Origin: Bradyrhizobium cosmicum
Lineage (GTDB): Bacteria > Pseudomonadota > Alphaproteobacteria > Rhizobiales > Xanthobacteraceae
Direction: 5' to 3'
NCBI RefSeq assembly: GCF_007290395.2
Contig: NZ_CP041656.2
Span: forward strand, 2,852,001-2,916,000
Length of the DNA stretch: 64,000 nucleotides
In this document: positions 57,711-64,000 of the stretch, one piece after another
Layout of the letters: the number at the start of each line of letters is the position of its first letter
How positions within the stretch are numbered: position 1 is the stretch's first letter
Notes under the pieces: generated by a model
The model's input: only the letters and a program-made list of their open reading frames with translations
The model's database searches: none
Told to the model about the DNA's origin: nothing
Position numbers and translations under genes: made by a program

Positions 57711-58862
57711 ATGGATCAAATCCGCGTCTGCACCCACGCTGGGCCGGGCTCGGAGCCCGTCATCCGCACCGTGCCGTGGCCGAAGGTCGGCCGCAAGGCC
57801 GCGCTGATCAAGATCGGCGCCTGCGGCGTCTGCGGCACAGATCTGCACATCCTGAAGGGCCATTGGCCGAAGCCGCTGCCGTGGCCGTTCACGCTCGGCC
57901 ACGAGCTCGGCGGCGTCATCGTCGAATGCGGCGACGAATTCACCGAAGACTTCATGAGCAAGCCGCTCAAGGTCGGCTCGAAGGTGATGATCCCGCCGCT
58001 GATGCCGTGCGGGCGCTGCTACTACTGCATCCACTATCCGCAAACCGCCAACAAATGCCTGACGCCGGTCTATTACGGCCGCTATCTCGGCTTCGACAAG
58101 GCGCCGCACATGTGGGGCGGCTGGGCTGAATATGTCTATGTCGATCTCGACATGCTGCCGGGCACCAAGATCTACAAGCTGCCCGACGACATGTCGCTGC
58201 GATTGGGCGCGTTGTCCGAGCCGCTGACTTCCTGCATCCGCGCCTTCAACCGCGCCAGCCGGGCTGGCGGTTTTTCCTGGGGCAACACGGTGGTGATCCA
58301 GGGCTCGGGCCCGATCGGCATTCTGGCGGTCGCAGCCGCGAAGGAGATGGGAGCAGGGCGCGTGATCTGCGTCGGCGCGCCGGAGGAACCGCGGCTCAAG
58401 CTCGCGCGCGAGTTCGGCGCGGAGGCGACGGTCAATATCGAGGAGGTGACATCGCCGCAGCAGCGCATCGCCCGTGTGCGCGAGATCGTCGGCGGCTACG
58501 GCGCCGATCTGGTGATGGATTGCTCCGGCCACCCCTCGGCCGGCCCCGAAGGCATCGAGATGCTGCGCGACGGCGGTACCTATGTCGAGATGGGCCAGTT
58601 CACCGACGCCGGCTCGATCGACACCTCCTGGCATCGCATCTGCACCAAGGACCTCAATTTGCTCGGCTCCTGGGGCTTCACCGCCAACGATCTGCCGCTC
58701 GGCGTCGACATGCTCTACCGCACGCGTGACAAATATCCGTGGCTTAAGATGCAGACGATTTATCCGTTCACCGAGGCGGGCGTCGCGCAGGCGGTGAGGG
58801 ATGCGATGGCGATGAAGACGGTGAAGTCGACGATTGTGCCGTGGCCGGAGCTGGTGGAATAG
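57711..58862 (+). CDS. zinc-dependent alcohol dehydrogenase family protein
   Basis: The 383-residue MDR-superfamily enzyme has catalytic zinc ligands Cys41 (CGVCGTDLH), His64-Glu65 (LGHELGG), a structural-zinc Cys cluster at 100, 103, 106 and 116, and a Rossmann GSGPIGILAVAAAKEMGA cofactor motif (about 199-216). It oxidises an alcohol or polyol with NAD(P). Substrate unknown. The next gene starts 2 nt after its stop. Confidence 0.88.
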   Translation: MDQIRVCTHAGPGSEPVIRTVPWPKVGRKAALIKIGACGVCGTDLHILKGHWPKPLPWPFTLGHELGGVIVECGDEFTEDFMSKPLKVGSKVMIPPLMPCGRCYYCIHYPQTANKCLTPVYYGRYLGFDKAPHMWGGWAEYVYVDLDMLPGTKIYKLPDDMSLRLGALSEPLTSCIRAFNRASRAGGFSWGNTVVIQGSGPIGILAVAAAKEMGAGRVICVGAPEEPRLKLAREFGAEATVNIEEVTSPQQRIARVREIVGGYGADLVMDCSGHPSAGPEGIEMLRDGGTYVEMGQFTDAGSIDTSWHRICTKDLNLLGSWGFTANDLPLGVDMLYRTRDKYPWLKMQTIYPFTEAGVAQAVRDAMAMKTVKSTIVPWPELVE

Positions 58863-58864
58863 AT

Positions 58865-59347
58865 ATGCCGTCCATTCCGCACGATCTCGCGGCGTTCCTG
58901 GTCGAAGCCAAGCGGCGCACCTATGCGGGGCTCGATGACGACGCGACCGTGGTCACTCCGGTGCTTGCCGGGTCCAAGCAGCTTGAGCATCGCGCTGCGC
59001 CTTATGCCTATCGCGACATCTATTTCGGGATGGGATTTTTCGTCGGGCAGGAGACGGTGTCGCGGGCTGACCGCGTCATCTGGTCGATGAGCTACAGCGG
59101 CGGCGCCTGCGCGGACATCACGGACCGGGACACTTTCCTCGCGATCTACAAATTCCTGCGGCAGGCGCTGCTGGGCGTATCCACAGGGGAGCCCTATCGG
59201 GGACCGCGCCTGTTCGAGCAGGCGGGCCTGATCTACCGCAACGAGGTCGAAGGTTCGCTCGATCGCTTTCACGGCGTCGAGAGGATCGAGCGCCGTGATG
59301 GCGCGCTGCTCTACGAGCTGCAATATAGTGGCGGCCTGCTGCGATAG
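58865..59347 (+). CDS. DUF5680-like protein
   Basis: The 160-residue product contains AAFLVEAKRRTYAG, YRDIYFGMGFFVGQETVSR and PYRGPRLFEQAGLIYRNEVE, the pattern of the DUF5680 family. It directly follows the dehydrogenase (2 nt after its stop) and is probably co-transcribed. Function unknown. Confidence 0.75.
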   Translation: MPSIPHDLAAFLVEAKRRTYAGLDDDATVVTPVLAGSKQLEHRAAPYAYRDIYFGMGFFVGQETVSRADRVIWSMSYSGGACADITDRDTFLAIYKFLRQALLGVSTGEPYRGPRLFEQAGLIYRNEVEGSLDRFHGVERIERRDGALLYELQYSGGLLR

Positions 59348-59357
59348 TTATTGAACT

Positions 59358-59439
59358 TGTAGCCCGGAGCGAGCGAAGCGTAATCCGGGATTCTCGCCCG
59401 TGGCTCTCCGTATTCCGCTTCGCTCCATATGGGCTACGA
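59358..59439. repeat. palindromic intergenic repeat, second family
   Basis: About 82 bp from GTAGCCCGGAGCGAGCGAAG to GGGCTAC. The arms GTAGCCCGGAGCGAGCGAAG and CTTCGCTCCATATGGGCTAC form an imperfect palindrome around ATCCGGGATTCTCGCC. The GTAGCCCGG...GGGCTAC layout is a common repeat in Bradyrhizobium. Confidence 0.68.
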
Positions 59440-59467
59440 TCAGGCGTTCGGAACGAAGGACACGACG

Positions 59468-59887
59468 ATGAACGAACAGACTTCCAAACCAAACAGGCGC
59501 TCGCCCTTCAGCGCCATCCGCGCGATCGACTACACCGTCATCTTCGTGCGCGACATGGCGGCGATGCGCCGCTTTTATGAGGGGATCCTCGCCTTATCCC
59601 TGTTGCGCGAGCTCTCGCCGAACTGGATCGAGTACGGGCTGGGCCCCAACACGCTGGCGCTCGCAAGACCGGGCCGGACCGCCGCCGATGTGCCGGTGCC
59701 GCACGGCACGGCCTCGCTGCAACTGGCCTTCAGGGTGTCCGCCGCGGAGGTCGACGCATGCGCCGACGAACTGGTACGGCAAGGCGTGACGCTGCTGTCG
59801 CCGCCGACGAACCGGTCCTTTGGACATCGGACACTGTTCTTTCGCGACCCCGACGGCAATCTGCTGGAGGTCTACGCGGAGATCTGA
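59468..59887 (+). CDS. VOC family (glyoxalase-like) protein
   Basis: The 139-residue product has the paired beta-alpha-beta layout of the vicinal oxygen chelate fold: IDYTVIFVRDMAAMRRFYEG in the first half and a metal-ligand Glu in the closing RDPDGNLLEVYAEI. ATG 59468 was preferred over 59429, which adds repeat-derived sequence. Possible lyase, dioxygenase or resistance protein; substrate unknown. Confidence 0.82.
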   Translation: MNEQTSKPNRRSPFSAIRAIDYTVIFVRDMAAMRRFYEGILALSLLRELSPNWIEYGLGPNTLALARPGRTAADVPVPHGTASLQLAFRVSAAEVDACADELVRQGVTLLSPPTNRSFGHRTLFFRDPDGNLLEVYAEI

Positions 59888-59893
59888 GGAAAG

Positions 59894-60634
59894 CTATTTG
59901 ACGTATCCGGACAAAACCGCCTGTGCCCATTCCGGGCGGTTGTTGGCGAGCGCACGGGCCGAGGCGGCCTCCCAGTCGTATTCCAGGGCGAGGAGTTCGA
60001 CTTGCCAGACCTTCTTTCTTTTCGTGAGTACCGCATACCGCGCGTGAGGCGAGCGGTATTCCAGGCTTGCGGCAAACGGAATGTCCGCGAACACCGGGCA
60101 ACCGACGCTCCCCGGATTGAGAACCAGGCACTCGCCCGGCCCCTGAACGAGCGCCTGCCGGTGACTATGACCACACAGCACGACGCGAGCCGTCGGTTCA
60201 CGCGCGAGACGCGTCGCCAGCACGTCGCGGCGGGCCGGCACGAAGCGGCCGTCGTCGAGCGATTCCTCCAACAGGCACGTCGTATCGTCGTCCGGTGTGC
60301 CATGGCAGGCCAGAATTCCCTCGTCCAGCCGCAGTTGGGGAGGCAAGGCGTGGAGTGCGCGACGCTGCTCCGCAGTCAACGCGTTGCGCGCAAACAGACC
60401 TGCCGGCGAGAGCTTGTCGTCCGGAAACTCCTCGATCCAACGATCATGGTTTCCGCGCACGGTCGGCAACGATAGCGACTGCAGCGCTTCGAAAGTTTCC
60501 TTTGGCCACAACGGGCTGGTGACACAATCGCCCAGATTGACCGTCCCGTCGGCGCCGCGCGCCTTGATGTCCGCCAGCACGGCCTCCAAGGCAGCAAGGT
60601 TGCCATGGATATCGGAAATGACCGCCAATCGCAT
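59894..60634 (-). CDS. metallophosphoesterase
   Basis: The 246-residue product has calcineurin-type motifs in order: SDIHGN (8-13), LGDCV (34-38), GNHD (61-64), a His in LACHGTPDD and GHSHRQ. Two metals would be held by these residues. The family includes YfcE-like phosphodiesterases. Substrate unknown. Divergent from the helicase gene. Confidence 0.88.
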   Translation of the reverse strand: MRLAVISDIHGNLAALEAVLADIKARGADGTVNLGDCVTSPLWPKETFEALQSLSLPTVRGNHDRWIEEFPDDKLSPAGLFARNALTAEQRRALHALPPQLRLDEGILACHGTPDDDTTCLLEESLDDGRFVPARRDVLATRLAREPTARVVLCGHSHRQALVQGPGECLVLNPGSVGCPVFADIPFAASLEYRSPHARYAVLTKRKKVWQVELLALEYDWEAASARALANNRPEWAQAVLSGYVK

Positions 60635-60988
60635 TGTCTTGCTCCCCAGACCGATGGCTCGAATTTAGCCCTCTTGCGCATCTCCGGCACGTCCAATCGT
60701 GTCCGATTCAAACGAGAAGGCCGCCAAACTTCTCTCTGCTTAGGCCCCAAATCCCGCTATATGCAGCAAACGGCCCCTAAATCGCTGGATGTAGTGGGTC
60801 CGGCCGGCGGTAAGCTTATTCTCGCTGGTGCCAAAGCCATGCATCATAAGCATGGTGATTTGCCCGCGCTTGGCGTAAAGAGCGTCCAAATCAAATCACC
60901 ACGCGTGCGGCTGGACCATTTTGCCGCGTACGCAGCTTCAGGTCGCGCGGCTCGACGTTCCGCGCCTGGACCAACCAAGGTTTATCCC
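60635..60988 (+). promoter_or_regulatory. long structured leader of DEAD-box helicase gene
   Basis: 354 bp between the metallophosphoesterase start and the helicase start hold no convincing gene. The helicase-proximal part has inverted repeats CCATGC (60837) with GCATGG (60850), and GGTGATTTG (60854-60862) with CAAATCACC (60892-60900). Long leaders are common on RNA helicase genes under temperature or autogenous control. The regulatory role is inference. Confidence 0.5.
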
Positions 60989-62977
60989 GTGTCTTTCCCG
61001 ACCATGAGTGCGCCGCTCGCCCGAGCTTTGGCCGAGCGCAACTACGACCGTCCGACCCCCGTTCAGCTCGCCGTGCTCGCGGAGGAAGCTGCCGACCGCG
61101 ACCTCCTCGTTTCGGCCCAAACCGGCTCGGGCAAGACCCTCGCTTACGGGCTCGCCATGGCCAAGGACCTGCTCGGCGACGCCGAGCGGTTCGAGCGGGC
61201 GGGCGCACCGCTCGCCCTGATCGTGGCGCCGACCCGCGAGCTCGCCTTGCAGGTTCAGCGCGAGCTTGCGTGGCTGTATGAACATGCGGACGGACGCGTC
61301 GTCTCCTGCGTCGGCGGCATGGATCCGCGGCGCGAGCAGCGCGAGCTGGCAGCCGGCGCGCACATCGTCGTCGGCACGCCCGGCCGCTTGTGCGATCATT
61401 TGCGCCGCAACCGTCTCGACATTTCGGAATTGAAGGTGGTCGTCCTCGACGAGGCCGACGAGATGCTCAATCTCGGCTTTCGCGAGGACATGGAATTCAT
61501 CCTCAAGACGACGCCGGAGACGCGCCGGACGCTATTGTTCTCGGCGACATTTCCGCGCGGCATCGTCGCGCTGGCCAAGCAATATCAGCAGCAGGCGTTC
61601 CGGATCGAGGTCGCGGGCGACGAAGGCGGTCACGCCGACATCGAGTACCGCGCCATCCGCGTCGCCCCCGGTGATGTCGAGCATGCGGTCGTCAACGTTC
61701 TGCGCTTCTATGAGTCGCCGAGCGCGCTGGTTTTTTGCAGCACGCGCGACGGCGTCCGGCATTTGCAGGCGGCGCTGCTGGAGCGAGGCTTCTCCGTGGT
61801 CGCGCTCTCTGGCGAATTGACGCAGAACGAGCGAACCACGGCGCTGCAGTCGCTGCGGGACGGGCGCGCCCGCGTTTGCGTCGCCACTGACGTTGCCGCC
61901 CGCGGCATCGACCTGCCGAGCCTCGACCTCGTCATTCACGCGGACCTGCCCAACGACGCCGAGGTGATGCAGCATCGCTCGGGCCGCACGGGACGTGCCG
62001 GCCGCAAGGGAACGAGCGTCCTGCTGGTGGTGCCGGCACGGCGGCGGCGCGCGGAGCTGCTGCTCAATCTCGCTGGCGTCGACGCAAACTGGGGCACGGC
62101 GCCGCAGGCCGATGAGATCCGCAAGCTCGATCACGCGCGCATGAAGGACGTGCTGTTCACTGAGGAGACGACCGCCGACGATCTGGTGCTGGCGCAGGCG
62201 TTGCTCGCCGAGCGGTCGGCCGAGGATATCGCAGCCGCGCTGGCGCGGCTCTATCGCGCACGGTTGCCGTCGCCCGAAGACATCATCGATCCCGGCGAGC
62301 GAAGCAGCCGGCCGCGCGAGGATCGCGGCCGCAACGACGCCCGCACGCCGCGCGACGATCGGACTCCGCGCGACGATGTCCGAAGCTCGCGCGGCGACGA
62401 TCGCTCCGAACGGCTCCGGCCCAAACCCGGGAAAACATCCGCGAAACACGGCATGGCGGATGGCAGCGTCTGGTTCCGCGCCAACATCGGCCGAAAGAAG
62501 AATGCGGAAGCGCGCTGGCTGTTGCCGATGATCTGCCGTCGTGGCGGTATCGACAAGGGCGACATCGGCGCCATCAAGATCATGGACACGACGACCGAGT
62601 TCGAGATCTCCGAGCGCGTCGCGGAGTCCTTCGCCGCCAAGATCAAGCGCCCGGACAAGGAAGACAATATCCGCCTCGAGGCGATGGCGGATGCGCCGCA
62701 GCGACAGGCGCCTTCCGAGAAGCGGCCGCACGCGCCGCGGCGCGAGAGCGGCGAGGGCGATCATCGTGAACGCCGCGACGATCGCGCGCGCGAGCCGAGC
62801 GAATTCAAGCCACGCGGCAAGGGGCACGCCGAGCGCGCGCCGAAATTCGAGGGTGCTCCTTCTTTCGCGAAGAAAAAGCAGCACAAGAACAAGCCGGGAC
62901 ACGCAGAGCCCTCAGTCACGCCGTGGGCCGGGAAGGGCGCGCCGGGAAAGAAGCCCAAGAAGAAACATCGGGGCTGA
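60989..62977 (+). CDS. DEAD-box RNA helicase, DbpA/CsdA-like
   Basis: The 662-residue product has helicase motifs in order: AQTGSGKT (43-50), PTRELA (81-86), GTPGR, DEAD (154-157), SAT, and HRSGRTGRAGR in the second RecA lobe. A long Arg/Asp-rich linker and a DbpA-type RNA-binding domain follow (VWFRANIGRKKNAEARWLLP, then GGIDKGDIGAIKI). The tail is basic. A GTG at 60989 gives the usual MSFPTM start; ATG 61004 is possible. It probably works in ribosome assembly or RNA decay, often induced by cold. Confidence 0.9.
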   Translation: MSFPTMSAPLARALAERNYDRPTPVQLAVLAEEAADRDLLVSAQTGSGKTLAYGLAMAKDLLGDAERFERAGAPLALIVAPTRELALQVQRELAWLYEHADGRVVSCVGGMDPRREQRELAAGAHIVVGTPGRLCDHLRRNRLDISELKVVVLDEADEMLNLGFREDMEFILKTTPETRRTLLFSATFPRGIVALAKQYQQQAFRIEVAGDEGGHADIEYRAIRVAPGDVEHAVVNVLRFYESPSALVFCSTRDGVRHLQAALLERGFSVVALSGELTQNERTTALQSLRDGRARVCVATDVAARGIDLPSLDLVIHADLPNDAEVMQHRSGRTGRAGRKGTSVLLVVPARRRRAELLLNLAGVDANWGTAPQADEIRKLDHARMKDVLFTEETTADDLVLAQALLAERSAEDIAAALARLYRARLPSPEDIIDPGERSSRPREDRGRNDARTPRDDRTPRDDVRSSRGDDRSERLRPKPGKTSAKHGMADGSVWFRANIGRKKNAEARWLLPMICRRGGIDKGDIGAIKIMDTTTEFEISERVAESFAAKIKRPDKEDNIRLEAMADAPQRQAPSEKRPHAPRRESGEGDHRERRDDRAREPSEFKPRGKGHAERAPKFEGAPSFAKKKQHKNKPGHAEPSVTPWAGKGAPGKKPKKKHRG

Positions 62978-63056
62978 GCTGCAGCCTGACAGCGTAGACA
63001 GGAAGCATGCCGCCGGGTTGCACCGGCGGCATTTTCATTTCAGTTCTCGGGTGGGC

Positions 63057-63359
63057 TCAGCGACCGCCGCCGCCACCACCTCCTCCGCCTCCGCCGCCAC
63101 CACCGCCGCCGGCATCACGCATCGACGAGCTGTAGCGCGGATCGGTCTGCTTCATGTAGGTGGGCGAGGTGTCATGATGGATGACACTGGTGCGGCTTCT
63201 GCCAGGCGAGGTCGGCATCTCGATCAGGACACCGCAGCCTTCGAAGAAGGCGGTGTCGCAGCCATAGGTCCGGAGCTGCGCGGCGTTGGCACTGGTCGCG
63301 GTGAACGCGGCCGTCGCAGCGAAGGCAATCAAGGCAACTTTCGACAATGTGAGTTTCAT
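63057..63359 (-). CDS. secreted protein with C-terminal poly-Gly tract
   Basis: The 100-residue product has a signal peptide (VALIAFAATAAFTATSANA) and a small domain with two cysteines (YGCDTAFFEGCGVLIEMP) that could form a disulfide. It ends in 16 consecutive glycines and an arginine. ATG 63359 was preferred because GGAGA is well spaced from it. Function unknown. Confidence 0.66.
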   Translation of the reverse strand: MKLTLSKVALIAFAATAAFTATSANAAQLRTYGCDTAFFEGCGVLIEMPTSPGRSRTSVIHHDTSPTYMKQTDPRYSSSMRDAGGGGGGGGGGGGGGGGR

Positions 63360-63487
63360 GGACATTCTCCAGTCTCGTTTCGGCGAGACCGGAAACGGCC
63401 CGCACACATCTTCGACGGGAGCTGATCGAAGCCGGTTCGAGCGGATGGCTTCACGCCCGCGTGAGCCGCGCCGTTCGGGGAGGGACG

Positions 63488-63994
63488 TTACGTCGCAGCG
63501 AGGTCGCGCAGCATGTAGGTCGCGCTGTCGCCATAGGACGCGAGCTTTGCATGCAGTTCCGCATCCGCCATGACCGGCCGAAAGCCGAGACGTTCCCACA
63601 GCGGCCGCGTCGCGTAGACCGAGACCAGCGCGAGCGCCGTGATGTGTGATGCGCGGGCCAGCGTCTCGATCGTCGAAACATAGTCGCGCGCCACGCCGCC
63701 GCGAAAGTCGGGCAGCACGGCGACATCGTGGACGTAGAGGCAGTCCGCATCATCGGGCAATCGTTCGAGGAAGCCGTCGAGCGGTGGAATCCGGTGCTGC
63801 CTCCAGGGATGCGCGAGCCCGTAGCCGGCGATCGCATCGTCCGCGACGAGCACGCGGCAGCCGTCGGGATAGAGCCGCATCTTCTCCGCGAAGACGTCGG
63901 GACGTTCCGGAAGATCAGGATGAATCCGGGTCGCGATCGCGCTGATCGCGGGCAGGTCGGTGGTGCGCGCGGGACGCCAATGCGGCTTGCTCAT
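63488..63994 (-). CDS. GNAT family N-acetyltransferase
   Basis: The 168-residue product starts MSKPHWRPARTTDLPAISAI and has the GNAT core strand YVHDVAVLPDFRGGVARDYV with the acetyl-CoA-binding motif (RGGVA), plus a closing PLWERLGFRPV segment. Substrate unknown. The gene starts 6 bases from the window end. Confidence 0.82.
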   Translation of the reverse strand: MSKPHWRPARTTDLPAISAIATRIHPDLPERPDVFAEKMRLYPDGCRVLVADDAIAGYGLAHPWRQHRIPPLDGFLERLPDDADCLYVHDVAVLPDFRGGVARDYVSTIETLARASHITALALVSVYATRPLWERLGFRPVMADAELHAKLASYGDSATYMLRDLAAT

Positions 63995-64000
63995 GTCGAT

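Overview
The window is about 21 kb of alphaproteobacterial chromosome interrupted by one apparently complete, integrated tailed-phage genome of about 42.8 kb. High-GC codon use, the flanking gene families (HAMP/PAS sensor, CYTH-CHAD protein, BTLCP transglutaminase-like peptidase, tandem PilZ protein, DbpA-like helicase) and two palindromic intergenic repeats of a kind common in Bradyrhizobium suggest Bradyrhizobium or a close relative. This is inference from recognised families; no search was run.

Left flank (1-11455): the end of a HAMP/PAS sensor; a translationally coupled pair of small cytoplasmic proteins; two small secreted Gly-rich proteins; a membrane-anchored coiled-coil protein; a five-gene ABC importer/racemase operon (8433 back to 3503) divergent from a GntR-family regulator; and a CYTH-CHAD protein whose start codon is overlapped by a PhoB-box-like repeat.

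Prophage (11456-54290): it is bounded by a 27-bp direct repeat (11456-11482 and 54264-54290). The attR copy lies within an intact intrinsic terminator of the flanking BTLCP gene. Leftward from the lysogeny switch runs a nested operon of tiny proteins, an HTH protein and the tyrosine integrase. The switch has a CI-like S24 repressor co-oriented with a lipoprotein gene, a Cro-like gene going right, and two operator clusters that share a TGTTGA half-site. The early rightward operon is tightly coupled (mostly ATGA overlaps). It encodes small proteins, a GapR-like protein, an HNH enzyme, a ParB/MT-A70 fusion, an HD hydrolase, a Dam-type methylase, and an O-like replication protein with iteron-like repeats in its own linker. 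It ends with a NusG-like protein followed by two tandem terminators. The late genes follow: HNH, TerS, TerL, HK97-type portal, ClpP-like protease and capsid; connector and decoration genes including an SGNH hydrolase and a 13-repeat Ala/Thr protein; tail tube; a tail-chaperone pair joined by an A-AAA-AAC -1 frameshift site (its second half has no start codon); tape measure; tail tip with an embedded GNAT; fibre; endolysin; Rz/Rz1; holin candidates; and a 75-aa protein resembling Acb2 anti-CBASS sponges. Three leftward genes occupy the right end.

Right flank (54291-64000): BTLCP peptidase, tandem-PilZ protein, MFS exporter, zinc alcohol dehydrogenase, a DUF5680-like protein, VOC protein, metallophosphoesterase, DEAD-box helicase with a long structured leader, a secreted poly-Gly protein and a GNAT acetyltransferase.

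The strongest novel leads are the Acb2-like protein, the frameshifted tail chaperone, the iteron block inside the replication gene, the NusG-like protein placed before tandem terminators, the repressor-linked lipoprotein, and the two operator clusters that could be read by one repressor.
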